A stretch of 64,000 nt of DNA from positions 62,001 to 126,000 of the forward strand of contig CACZGS010000007.1 in NCBI GenBank assembly GCA_902780785.1. The letters run 5' to 3'. The notes under the pieces were generated by a model. It had not been told where the DNA came from. It worked only from the letters and a program-made list of their open reading frames with translations, and searched no databases. The stretch comes from Oscillospiraceae bacterium (GTDB lineage Bacteria; Bacillota; Clostridia; Saccharofermentanales; Saccharofermentanaceae). Positions within the stretch are counted from its first letter, which is position 1. The number at the start of each line of letters is the position of its first letter. Positions 26,273-33,908 of the stretch are shown here, piece by piece. Both the position numbers and the translations under genes were made by a program.

Positions 26273-26881
26273 ATGGACCAGATCAAGATTGGAAATTTCT
26301 TAAAGGAACTTCGAAAAGAACACAATCTGTCACAGGAACAGCTTGCTGACAGATTCAATGTCTCGTCGAGATCTGTTTCGAGATGGGAGAACGGTAAGAC
26401 CATGCCGGATATCAGTCTGATGATCGAACTGGCTGACTTTTACGACATCGACATCCGCGATCTTCTGCGCGGAGAAAGGAAGAGTGAGAAGATGGAAGAG
26501 AACTTAAAAGAAACTTTGGTTATGGTGGCAGACTACACCGAAGCAGAGAAGGCGAAGATCTTAAAGAAGGTGTATATCTGCGGACAGGGCGTGGTGATCA
26601 CTTCGATCGCTTCTATGATCATGTATTTCGTCTCATACTTTTGTGATTTCATAGTCCTTACGCCGTTCCTGCTGATACTTGCCAGCGGCATTTTCGGAAT
26701 CAACACAACACTTGCAGGACTCCAGCTCAAGGGCAAGATGAGCAAGGAGAAGAATAAGAAGCTTATTGCGGTCACCGTCACGATCTGGGTCGTTATCGCC
26801 GTATTCGTATTGTTCTTCATGACATTCATCCTTCCCAAGATCCTGGTAGACGTACTCGGCATGGGAACGCCAGTAGGCTGA
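26273..26881 (+). CDS. XRE-family regulator with C-terminal membrane helices
   Basis: The protein has 202 residues. The N-terminal ~60 form a Cro/CI-type helix-turn-helix (IGNFLKELRKEHNLSQEQLA, then VSSRSVSRWENGKTMPDISL). Residues ~100-195 contain three hydrophobic helices, so the DNA-binding domain is tethered to the membrane. This class is common in Clostridia, with mostly unknown signals. TAAGGAGG precedes the ATG. A strong terminator follows, so it is monocistronic. Confidence 0.87.
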   Translation: MDQIKIGNFLKELRKEHNLSQEQLADRFNVSSRSVSRWENGKTMPDISLMIELADFYDIDIRDLLRGERKSEKMEENLKETLVMVADYTEAEKAKILKKVYICGQGVVITSIASMIMYFVSYFCDFIVLTPFLLILASGIFGINTTLAGLQLKGKMSKEKNKKLIAVTVTIWVVIAVFVLFFMTFILPKILVDVLGMGTPVG

Positions 26882-26912
26882 TCAACTTCGCGAATAATAG
26901 GAAACTTTACGG

Positions 26913-26953
26913 GATTTGAGGCACTGAATGAACGGTGTCTCAAATCTTTTTTT
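26913..26953 (+). terminator. Terminator of the XRE gene
   Basis: A 12-bp stem (GATTTGAGGCAC / GTGTCTCAAATC, one G-U) with a 10-nt loop is followed by TTTTTTT. Confidence 0.92.
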
Positions 26954-27031
26954 GTAATTTTATTGATGCCGATTGTATTAATCGGTGGTGTAATGTATGA
27001 GTGTGCAAAAAACAAAAATGGGGAAAGAACT

Positions 27032-27946
27032 ATGAAAACTTTTAAATTTGTTACGTGCATTATCAGTGCCGGCCTGATGCTTGGCGCGTTGGCCGGATGT
27101 AATGAGCCAAAGCCCACGGAGACATCCGCAACGAGTTCGGAGACGACTCTTGATGTCATCAGATTTACCGACGAGCCCGGATCGACCTCTCCTGTGGCGG
27201 TAGCTGCTTCTGACGGTCAGGTAGTTGTATCCGACGGACCGGTCGTTGATTCCGTTGACCCGGTCGTTGATTCCGGCGAACCGGTAATCGCTCCCAAAAA
27301 TTCCGTTCCTACAGCTGTTGAGACTCCTGCAGACAACAGCACGATCAGTTACAGTGCCGAGGAACAGGAGAAGGCAAATATCTTTATAAGCAATTTCGCC
27401 GAAGTTGGTTTTGCGGATTTTAACGTCGAGAACAAGGATATCAATCAGCTTCTGAACTTTGTCCACGTTCACTACAAGATCAATGCAAGAGATAAGATCA
27501 AGTATGAGAATAAGGGCGGCTCCAGTTATGAGACATTCAAGTATGAGGATGCGCTTAATACTGTCGGAAGATATTTCGGCACGGGTCTTAAGGAAGATGA
27601 CTTAAAGAAGCTTCCTGCGCCTTCTGCCGGCGGGCAGGGCCCCTTCTATGAGGACGGCAGGATATGGTATCCCACAGCTGACGGCGAGAGCTACGGCCGC
27701 GTGGGAATTGTCGATTCCGCCAAGAACAACAACGACGGCACGATCACGCTCAGCTTCACTATCTATACGATCGATTGGGATACATATTCGAATATGAGCG
27801 CAAGCGACATCAAGAAATACTATAAGCTGACGCCCAAGAAGGCCGATTCAGACAAGACTCTTACCAAGTCTTCCTCCGGCACTGCAAAGGTCGGCGTAGG
27901 TCAGTCGGGAAATTATTTCCTGATGGTGTATAATATAGTCAAATGA
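27032..27946 (+). CDS. Lipoprotein with Val/Asp/Ser-rich linker
   Basis: This 304-residue protein has signal peptide MKTFKFVTCI followed by lipobox LAGC (Cys23). A low-complexity linker (about 30-110) contains near-repeats DGPVVDS, VDPVVDS and GEPVIAP. The remaining ~190 residues form a globular extracytoplasmic domain of unknown family with YGRVGIVDSAKNNNDGTITL. The upstream in-frame ATG at 26963 is not used: GGGGAAAG sits 5 nt before 27032 and the signal peptide starts there. Surface-anchored; function unknown. Confidence 0.75.
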   Translation: MKTFKFVTCIISAGLMLGALAGCNEPKPTETSATSSETTLDVIRFTDEPGSTSPVAVAASDGQVVVSDGPVVDSVDPVVDSGEPVIAPKNSVPTAVETPADNSTISYSAEEQEKANIFISNFAEVGFADFNVENKDINQLLNFVHVHYKINARDKIKYENKGGSSYETFKYEDALNTVGRYFGTGLKEDDLKKLPAPSAGGQGPFYEDGRIWYPTADGESYGRVGIVDSAKNNNDGTITLSFTIYTIDWDTYSNMSASDIKKYYKLTPKKADSDKTLTKSSSGTAKVGVGQSGNYFLMVYNIVK

Positions 27947-27964
27947 AATCTCCTTTAATAATTG

Positions 27965-28000
27965 GGAAAAGGCTGTCTGATTCTTCAGGCAGTCTTTTCC
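27965..28000 (+). terminator. Terminator hairpin after the lipoprotein gene
   Basis: A 16-bp stem (GGAAAAGGCTGTCTGA / TCAGGCAGTCTTTTCC, two G-U) has loop TTCT, 19 bp after the stop. The upper stem CTGTCTG...CAGGCAG is the same as in the hairpin at 7761-7786. Confidence 0.75.
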
Positions 28001-28092
28001 TTTGCCTGGTTTTTTCCGGCCTCGAAAACCGGAACAAATGTTATATTATTCTTGCGTACGTAACGGCCTTTGCTTTTTCGCAGGTGATAAAA

Positions 28093-28905
28093 ATGGATAC
28101 AGAACAGAATACCCAAAGGAAGATCAGGCACGGCGACATAGTAACGGTTACCGTCGACAGGCCCCTCGGCAGCTACCATCCCGAACATAAGGATATGTAC
28201 TACCCGATTAATTACGGATATATCGAAGGTGTCATTGCCGCCGACGGCGAAGAGCAGGACGCTTATATCCTGGGCGTTGATGAACCGGTCAAAGAGTTCA
28301 CCGGCGAAGTCATCGGCATAGTCCACAGGGACGACGATGTTGAGACAAAGCTCGTCGTGGCTCCTCAGGGCAGCACCTATACCGCAGAGCAGGTCATGGA
28401 GCAGATCAACTTTACCGAGAAGTTCTACAAATCTCATGTCGTCATGAAGCTCGAAGACATAGATGTCGATCCTGAAGCTCTCATAGCGCTTGGATTTAAG
28501 ATCAGGAAAGGCCATTGCTGCTACTTTCTTTCTATGGATGAGACGCCCTCGAAAGAAACGATCCTCAAGCTTTTCAATCTCCTCACGATAGAACAGGAAC
28601 TGACATTCTGGAGTTTCTACCGTTATAGCGGAAGCGATCCCGGAGAATATGTTACGGTCAGCGTCGAGAACGGCAAGGCGGTAGCGATTCGCGGCAATCA
28701 CGGCTGGAGCAGCGGCTACGAATCCATCAGCATCGATGACCTGATCGAGCTCATCCAGAGAAACTGGGATAAGGACTGGGACAGCATTAAAAATTTTGTG
28801 AATTCCATAGAGCTTCGTCGGGTACCTTTTCCCGAGAGCAGACGTAACTGGATGGAACATCCCACCGGGGTCTTCGTACCCGATTACTCGTTAAGAGCGT
28901 GGTAG
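28093..28905 (+). CDS. Inorganic-pyrophosphatase-like domain fused to an unknown C-terminal domain
   Basis: The protein has 270 residues. Residues ~10-110 resemble the small pyrophosphatase-like proteins of Clostridia: DRPLGSYHPEHKDMYYPINY, GYIEGVIAADGEEQDAYILG and VIGIVHRDDDVETKLVVAP, i.e. the family I barrel with its acidic metal ligands. Residues ~125-270 are a separate alpha/beta domain (ALGFKIRKGHCCYFLSMDE, then ELTFWSFYRYSGSDPGEYV) I do not recognise; single-domain relatives lack it. Whether pyrophosphate is the substrate is unknown. The ATG at 28093 follows CAGGTGAT; a longer frame upstream crosses the terminator and is rejected. Confidence 0.72.
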   Translation: MDTEQNTQRKIRHGDIVTVTVDRPLGSYHPEHKDMYYPINYGYIEGVIAADGEEQDAYILGVDEPVKEFTGEVIGIVHRDDDVETKLVVAPQGSTYTAEQVMEQINFTEKFYKSHVVMKLEDIDVDPEALIALGFKIRKGHCCYFLSMDETPSKETILKLFNLLTIEQELTFWSFYRYSGSDPGEYVTVSVENGKAVAIRGNHGWSSGYESISIDDLIELIQRNWDKDWDSIKNFVNSIELRRVPFPESRRNWMEHPTGVFVPDYSLRAW

Positions 28906-28943
28906 AATAGATTATCATTCTGATATTTTGGGGGGAAATAGAA

Positions 28944-28988
28944 ATGAATGGAGAAATGTATCAGCTGGCGAAGATCTGTATGCAGTAA
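28944..28988 (+). CDS. 14-codon upstream ORF or gene remnant
   Basis: An ATG with a very strong GGGGGGA site opens a 14-residue frame (MNGEMYQLAKICMQ) ending 16 bp before the lipoprotein start. It could be a leader peptide of that gene or the N-terminus of a decayed gene; its sequence looks like a protein start (MN-x-EMY-x-L) rather than random. Confidence 0.4.
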   Translation: MNGEMYQLAKICMQ

Positions 28989-29004
28989 ACAGAGGTTGAC
29001 GGCT

Positions 29005-29406
29005 ATGATCATTAAGAAAACCACTACAACGATTTTGTTCTTATTCTTGCTTACAGGCATCCTGTTTGTCTCAGGGTGCGGCAACAAGGGAATCGAGGGT
29101 ACCTGGGTGCTTACCGAGGAATATGAAGCGGACGGTACAAAGATAACTTCGAAAGAACTTGAAGAACAGGGCGTTTCCGAGACATATGAGATCAACGGCA
29201 CGGCCGTGGTCTATACATGCGAGATGAAGAGCATGAAAAAGCCCATAGTCATTAATTTTGAGCTGGAAGATCTCGGCGACAACAAGTACAACTTCAAACT
29301 GAACGGCAACGTTACTTTCGCATCACCGACGGTCAAGGGCAACACAATGACTTACGAAGTCGGCGAGGGCGAGGACTATATGAAGATGGTCTTCAAGAGA
29401 AAGTAA
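29005..29406 (+). CDS. Small lipoprotein, lipocalin-like size
   Basis: This 133-residue protein has a signal peptide and lipobox VSGC (Cys25). The mature part begins KGIEGTWVLTEEYEADG and continues as alternating beta strands (TYEINGTAVVYTCEM, NKYNFKLNGNVTF, MTYEVGEGEDYMKMVFKR). The G-x-W start and strand pattern are those of lipocalin-like or DUF5640-type small beta-barrel lipoproteins. Function unknown. It is preceded by a 14-codon ORF with a better ribosome binding site than its own (GAGG, 9 nt away). Confidence 0.7.
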   Translation: MIIKKTTTTILFLFLLTGILFVSGCGNKGIEGTWVLTEEYEADGTKITSKELEEQGVSETYEINGTAVVYTCEMKSMKKPIVINFELEDLGDNKYNFKLNGNVTFASPTVKGNTMTYEVGEGEDYMKMVFKRK

Positions 29407-29468
29407 ACGCGGGCGGGATTATCCCACACGCGTTTACGGAATAGTATATACGGATGCCGCGAATGCGA

Positions 29469-29840
29469 TTACAGCTTGTACTTACCGGCTATATCCGGAT
29501 AGGATGCTTTTAAGAGCTGGTTCCATCTCTTTGCGACTTTGCCGACGTTGATGTACCAGGCGATATAACCGGCAATTCCCATCAAGACCAGGGGTATTAC
29601 TATGGTTGCGATCGTAAGTCCGATGTTGTCGAAGCCGGCGATGATAGAGCCGATCGTAAGGACTACAAATATAACGGCCATTACGATGCAGAGTATCTTT
29701 ACGCTCTTGAACTGCTTCTTTTTCAGCCCGGACAATGCATTGTGAATATCTGCTATCTCATTTTCCTTAAGAAGCTTGCCCTGGAGCTTGCTCTCGAGCT
29801 GTGCGCTGATCGAATATACTGTGATCTCTACGATTGCCAT
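29469..29840 (-). CDS. Small membrane protein of unknown function
   Basis: This 123-residue protein has a soluble N-terminal ~45 residues (KLLKENEIADIHNALSGLKK), two hydrophobic helices (about 50-72 and 78-98) and a basic C-terminal tail. I do not recognise the family. AGGGGG precedes the ATG. It converges on the lipoprotein gene. Confidence 0.6.
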   Translation of the reverse strand: MAIVEITVYSISAQLESKLQGKLLKENEIADIHNALSGLKKKQFKSVKILCIVMAVIFVVLTIGSIIAGFDNIGLTIATIVIPLVLMGIAGYIAWYINVGKVAKRWNQLLKASYPDIAGKYKL

Positions 29841-29966
29841 GCTTGTTACCCCCTTAAAAGCCGTTTAGTATCTGGCAACTAGTATATATGTCACCGCTTT
29901 TAGACATCAATATACACATATGCTAAATAGTAAAAAAAGCCTTATAACACATCGCCAAATCCATAG

Positions 29967-29974
29967 TGTATAAT
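29967..29974 (+). promoter_or_regulatory. -10 element (TG-TATAAT) of the third GGDEF gene
   Basis: TATAAT at 29969-29974 is preceded by TG, about 118 bp before the start codon: a long leader for this window, filled by the three hairpins at 29986-30066. Confidence 0.5.
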
Positions 29975-29985
29975 TCGTGCCAAAT

Positions 29986-30066
29986 CTTTTTCTTCAAGGG
30001 AAGGAAAAAGTCGCCTTGAGTGGCAAGGCGTTGCAGCCTGCAGGCAAGACATGGTGACCTGCGGGC
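29986..30066 (+). promoter_or_regulatory. Structured 5' leader of the GGDEF gene: three consecutive hairpins
   Basis: Stem 1 is CTTTTTC-TTC/GAA-g-GAAAAAG-type (29986-30010, one bulge). Stem 2 is CGCCTTG/CAAGGCG with loop AGTGG (30012-30030). Stem 3 is GCCTGCAGG/CCTGCGGGC with a 13-nt loop (30036-30066, one G-U). The ribosome binding site follows at 30080. There is no T run, so these are not terminators. I found no match to the conserved cores of the two c-di-GMP riboswitch classes. Confidence 0.5.
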
Positions 30067-30091
30067 AGGGTTATGGTGTCGAGGTATTAAA

Positions 30092-31180
30092 ATGAGATTT
30101 TTGAAGACCGCGTATAATTATTTCTTTTACTGCGGGGCCGGGAAGGACGAGTACAATGCAGTAAAAAAGGACGCTTATGTGTCGAATTATAAGACATGGC
30201 GTTTTTTGCACTTACTGATGGTGGCAGCCTTCACGATCATGTATCTGTGTTCGCTGGTATACGATATTCTGGACTCGAACAGGGTGTTTTACCTGTTCGC
30301 ACTCATCTATTCGGTCATCGCGAGCATTTTGTTCTTCATTATGAAGAAGGATTCGCTGATCGCACAGCTCATGATATATCTGTCGATATCGCTGCTGTTT
30401 GTTTTCGCAGCGTTGATAACACAGAATAAGCCGGATATACCGGCGACGATGTTCATCGCGCTGCTCCTGATCGCACCGGTGTTCATGATCGACAAGCCGG
30501 TCTTCATGACCATTGAACTGATCGCAGCATCGGCGGTGTTCCTGCTTTGGATGTACAACGTAAAGCCGTACGATATCTGGCAGATGGACTTTATCAATGT
30601 CATCATCTTCCTGATCGTGGGAACGATCATTAACATCATTGCCAATTCGATCAGGATCAAGGAGTTCATCCTGACCAGGAAGATCGCTATCCAGAAGGAT
30701 ACGGATGAGCTGACCGGCCTCATGAACAAGGGCGCGCTCATCAGGGAGATACAGGCGGTCTTAGATGACAAGGCGGCCAATAAGGGAATCCTGTTCGTTA
30801 TGGACGTCGATCATTTCAAGCAGATCAACGATACATATGGCCACGATGTGGGCGATAACGTCATCCTGCAGCTCGGAAAGCTCCTCGGCAAAAAGCTCGT
30901 GGACACTGAGATCGCGGGACGTTTCGGAGGCGATGAATTCGTTGTATTCATTAAGGATTCGGACGATACGGAGGTTGCCCGCGGGATTGCCGAAGCCATC
31001 CTCGAAGGTGCTTTGCAGAGCGTCAAGATCCCCGGTTCGGATAAGAATGTCTGCGTCAGCATCGGTATCGCTGTCTACCGGGGCCTCGAAAAGACTTACA
31101 ACGAGATATTCAAGAAGGCCGATACCGCTTTATACAGATCCAAGGCCGACACTGTCCATAAATACAATTTTTACGAGTAA
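30092..31180 (+). CDS. Membrane-bound diguanylate cyclase
   Basis: This 362-residue protein has six hydrophobic segments within residues 30-185, then a GGDEF domain: DELTGLMNKGALI, FVMDVDHFKQINDTYGHDVGD, catalytic GGDEF at 279-283 and VCVSIGIAVYRG near the end. All active-site residues are present and no RxxD inhibitory site precedes the motif at standard distance, so constitutive c-di-GMP synthesis without product inhibition is expected. The start at 30092 follows GAGGT; the longer upstream frame runs through the hairpin leader and is rejected. Confidence 0.88.
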   Translation: MRFLKTAYNYFFYCGAGKDEYNAVKKDAYVSNYKTWRFLHLLMVAAFTIMYLCSLVYDILDSNRVFYLFALIYSVIASILFFIMKKDSLIAQLMIYLSISLLFVFAALITQNKPDIPATMFIALLLIAPVFMIDKPVFMTIELIAASAVFLLWMYNVKPYDIWQMDFINVIIFLIVGTIINIIANSIRIKEFILTRKIAIQKDTDELTGLMNKGALIREIQAVLDDKAANKGILFVMDVDHFKQINDTYGHDVGDNVILQLGKLLGKKLVDTEIAGRFGGDEFVVFIKDSDDTEVARGIAEAILEGALQSVKIPGSDKNVCVSIGIAVYRGLEKTYNEIFKKADTALYRSKADTVHKYNFYE

Positions 31181-31215
31181 TTGCCCGAAAACCATGACGC
31201 CGCAGGCATGCAGCC

Positions 31216-31224
31216 TGATATAAT
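31216..31224 (+). promoter_or_regulatory. Extended -10 (TGaTATAAT) of the SseB-Hsp90 gene run
   Basis: TG at 31216-31217 and TATAAT at 31219-31224 lie 36 bp before the SseB-like start. A small hairpin CAGGC/GCCTG (31205-31216 region) directly precedes it. Confidence 0.55.
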
Positions 31225-31259
31225 GTCTTTATTAAATTATTTTAAGAAAGAGGCGCGCC

Positions 31260-32057
31260 ATGGGACCAGATGTCAACAAACCGGTCGAGAACCCGTATCT
31301 TAAGTCACTGCTTGCAAAGAGAAAGACGGCACCTGAGGAAGATCAGATGAAGCTTCTGAACCAGATCGCTCATGAGATGGCTACGAATGCTCATTTCCTG
31401 GCGTTAGTCCATATCGATAAATCATCAGTCACCCATAACGATGACGGCACCGCAGTATTTAACAAAGGATCTGAGATATCCTTCCTGCTGCTTGGCATAC
31501 CGGACGGCAGCGGCGCTGTGCAGCCTGTGTTTACGGACTGGGAAGAGCTCAGGAAAATGGATCCCTGTGAAGACGGCGATAAAGACGGACTCATACTGAA
31601 TCTGGATGATATCCATTCGTTGGTCAGCCGCGACAAGCTCCCGGTTGTCATTAACCCGTTTGGCGATGCTCTCGTTCTTACCTTCGACATGTTAGATCAG
31701 ATCAAGAAGGTTAAGGATGCGAACACTGCGGGCATTCAGCATAAGGTTGTCGGGGAAGATACACGTGTCATGTTGGGCAACCCCAAGGAATATCCGCAGC
31801 AGATGGTAGATTCGATAATAAGATATGCCGAGAACGAGACGGACATCAAAGCACTCTGGCTTAAGCTGATGGTAAAAGATGGCGAGAAGAGCTTCCTTAT
31901 CGTTGTTGACGCCGAAGGTGATGCAAGGAAATATTTTCCCAACATAGCAAATTCAGCAATGCCTTATATTCCTAAGGGCATGTTTATCGACATGATCCCT
32001 TATGGCGACGAATTCAGCAAGGATGCAGCATCAGGAGAGCCTTTCTTCAAGCGCTGA
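31260..32057 (+). CDS. SseB-family protein
   Basis: This 265-residue soluble protein has two parts: an N-terminal SseB domain (FLALVHIDKSS, ISFLLLGIPDGSGAVQPVFT, PVVINPFGDALVLTFDML) and a C-terminal SseB_C-like domain (VMLGNPKEYPQQMVDSI, LWLKLMVKDGEKSFLIVV, ANSAMPYIPKGMFIDMIPY). SseB-like domains occur in single-domain genes near polymorphic toxins and as type III secretion associates; the biochemical role is not known. It opens a co-directional run of eight closely spaced genes to 39325. Confidence 0.82.
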   Translation: MGPDVNKPVENPYLKSLLAKRKTAPEEDQMKLLNQIAHEMATNAHFLALVHIDKSSVTHNDDGTAVFNKGSEISFLLLGIPDGSGAVQPVFTDWEELRKMDPCEDGDKDGLILNLDDIHSLVSRDKLPVVINPFGDALVLTFDMLDQIKKVKDANTAGIQHKVVGEDTRVMLGNPKEYPQQMVDSIIRYAENETDIKALWLKLMVKDGEKSFLIVVDAEGDARKYFPNIANSAMPYIPKGMFIDMIPYGDEFSKDAASGEPFFKR

Positions 32058-32116
32058 TGCGGGCCTCTTTAATGTTAATATCTATATAGTTTTGGGAATA
32101 AGGAGATAAGGATAGA

Positions 32117-33892
32117 ATGTCAGATTACAGATTTAAAGTAAACCTCAGCGGCATGATCGAGATATTGTCAGATCACCTGTACAGCAGCCCTGACGTATAT
32201 ATCAGAGAGCTTTTGCAGAATGCCGTTGACGCGGTCGTCGCACGCAAGAAGAATTCAAGCCCTGTTGACCTTGCAGGTTACGAAGGCAACATCGATGTAT
32301 ATCTTGAAGACAACAATCTGAGATTCATCGACAACGGCATCGGCCTGACCGATGAGGAGATACACAAATTCCTGTCCATTATCGGTGAGTCTTCTAAGAA
32401 GCAGTTGGACGAGGCAGCGCTCCGTTCCGATTATATCGGCAAGTTCGGTATCGGTCTTTTGTCATGCTTCATGGTAAGCAACGAGATAGTCGTTAAGACC
32501 AGATCCGTCCGTTCCGAAGATGCCTTTATCTGGATCGGAAAACCGGACGGCACATATACGCTTGAGAAGTACGCTGAACCGCACGATGTAGGAACGGAGA
32601 TAATTCTCACACCGAAGCCGGAATGCCTGGCGTATTTTGAGCCTGAGCGCGTAAAGGACCTGCTCCTGCACTACGGCCAGATCCTTCCTTATCCGGTCAT
32701 CCTTCATGCGGAAGGTGAGAGCGAGAGGATCAATTCTCCCATCCTGCCGTGGGACAAGAAGAACGTCGACAAGGCTGAACTTCTCGCATACGGATTCGAG
32801 ATGTTCAAGACCAAGTTCTTCGATGCCATCGTACTCAGATCTGAAGCGGGAGATGCCACGGGCGTTGCGTACATCCTGCCTTACCAGGTGCATTCATCAG
32901 CGAAGCAGAACCATCTGGTGTATCTTAAGAACATGCTGGTCACGGAGAAGGGCGATGATATCCTTCCCGAATGGGCATTCTTCACCAAGTGCATAATCAA
33001 TTCGCAGAACTTGAGGCCCACCGCTTCAAGAGAAGGCTTCTATAATGACGATGTTCTCGAAAAGACCAGAGCCGAACTCGGCAAGTGCATTACGGATTAT
33101 CTGGTCTCTATGGCTCACGATAACCATACTCTTTTCGAGAGCTTCATGCACATTCATGAACTTGCGATAAGGAGCATCGCGTGCGCTAATGACGAGATGT
33201 TCGATACGTTCATCGATGAGCTCTTTTTCCACACGACCAAGGGCTATCTGACGGGCAGGGAATTAAGGACTTCGGGCGAGGATCTGGTATATGCGGACAT
33301 ATCGGAATTCAAGCACTTATCGCAGATCTTCATGGCGCAGGGCAGGCTCCTGATCAACGCGGGATACGTATATACAACGGATCTTCTTGATAAGCTTTCG
33401 GTCAAATTCGATCTGCCTATCACGAAGGTAAGCGTCGACATAATCGATGACATGCTGGTCGATATCTCGCCTTCGGATTCGGAGACATGCGTTGAGTTCC
33501 TTACTATCGCGGAAGAGGCTCTGAAGGGCTACAAGGTCAATGTCGACATGAAGAGGTTCGTGCCTTCGGACATGCCGGCGTTCTACTATATAGACGATGA
33601 CGTCATGCTCTATCAGCAGGTGCAGGATGCATTAAGCCAGTCGGATGATGCTTTCTCAGGCATCCTGCAGGAGTTTGCGGCTACTGTCGGTGAATCGTAT
33701 CCGACGGTATTCTTCAACTTCAATAATCCTGTGATCAGGAATCTCATCAACTGCAAGGACAGAAAACTCATCTCTGATATCGTCACGGTGCTTTATATCC
33801 AGACGCTGCTGGCAGGTGATTTCCAGTTGCGCAATAATGAGCTCGGAACATTGAATTTTAAGCTTCTTGAGCTGTTCGACAGATGCATCTGA
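32117..33892 (+). CDS. HSP90-family protein (short, HtpG-like)
   Basis: The protein has 591 residues, shorter than typical HtpG (about 620-640). The N-terminal GHKL ATPase domain is intact: YIRELLQNAVDAV (catalytic Glu and Asn), FIDNGIGLT (Asp-x-Gly-x-Gly) and YIGKFGIGLLSCFMVS (lid and phosphate binding). The middle domain carries SRPTASREGF-like NLRPTASREGFY. The C-terminal part is divergent. It should be an ATP-dependent chaperone. The next gene, 16 bp downstream, encodes a helical repeat protein, a plausible dedicated partner; this is inference from position. Confidence 0.88.
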   Translation: MSDYRFKVNLSGMIEILSDHLYSSPDVYIRELLQNAVDAVVARKKNSSPVDLAGYEGNIDVYLEDNNLRFIDNGIGLTDEEIHKFLSIIGESSKKQLDEAALRSDYIGKFGIGLLSCFMVSNEIVVKTRSVRSEDAFIWIGKPDGTYTLEKYAEPHDVGTEIILTPKPECLAYFEPERVKDLLLHYGQILPYPVILHAEGESERINSPILPWDKKNVDKAELLAYGFEMFKTKFFDAIVLRSEAGDATGVAYILPYQVHSSAKQNHLVYLKNMLVTEKGDDILPEWAFFTKCIINSQNLRPTASREGFYNDDVLEKTRAELGKCITDYLVSMAHDNHTLFESFMHIHELAIRSIACANDEMFDTFIDELFFHTTKGYLTGRELRTSGEDLVYADISEFKHLSQIFMAQGRLLINAGYVYTTDLLDKLSVKFDLPITKVSVDIIDDMLVDISPSDSETCVEFLTIAEEALKGYKVNVDMKRFVPSDMPAFYYIDDDVMLYQQVQDALSQSDDAFSGILQEFAATVGESYPTVFFNFNNPVIRNLINCKDRKLISDIVTVLYIQTLLAGDFQLRNNELGTLNFKLLELFDRCI

Positions 33893-33908
33893 GGGGAGGA
33901 TCATATCA

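Noticed and set aside
29986..30066. c-di-GMP riboswitch upstream of the GGDEF gene
   Set aside because: The conserved cores of the class I and class II aptamers are not present; only three simple hairpins can be supported.
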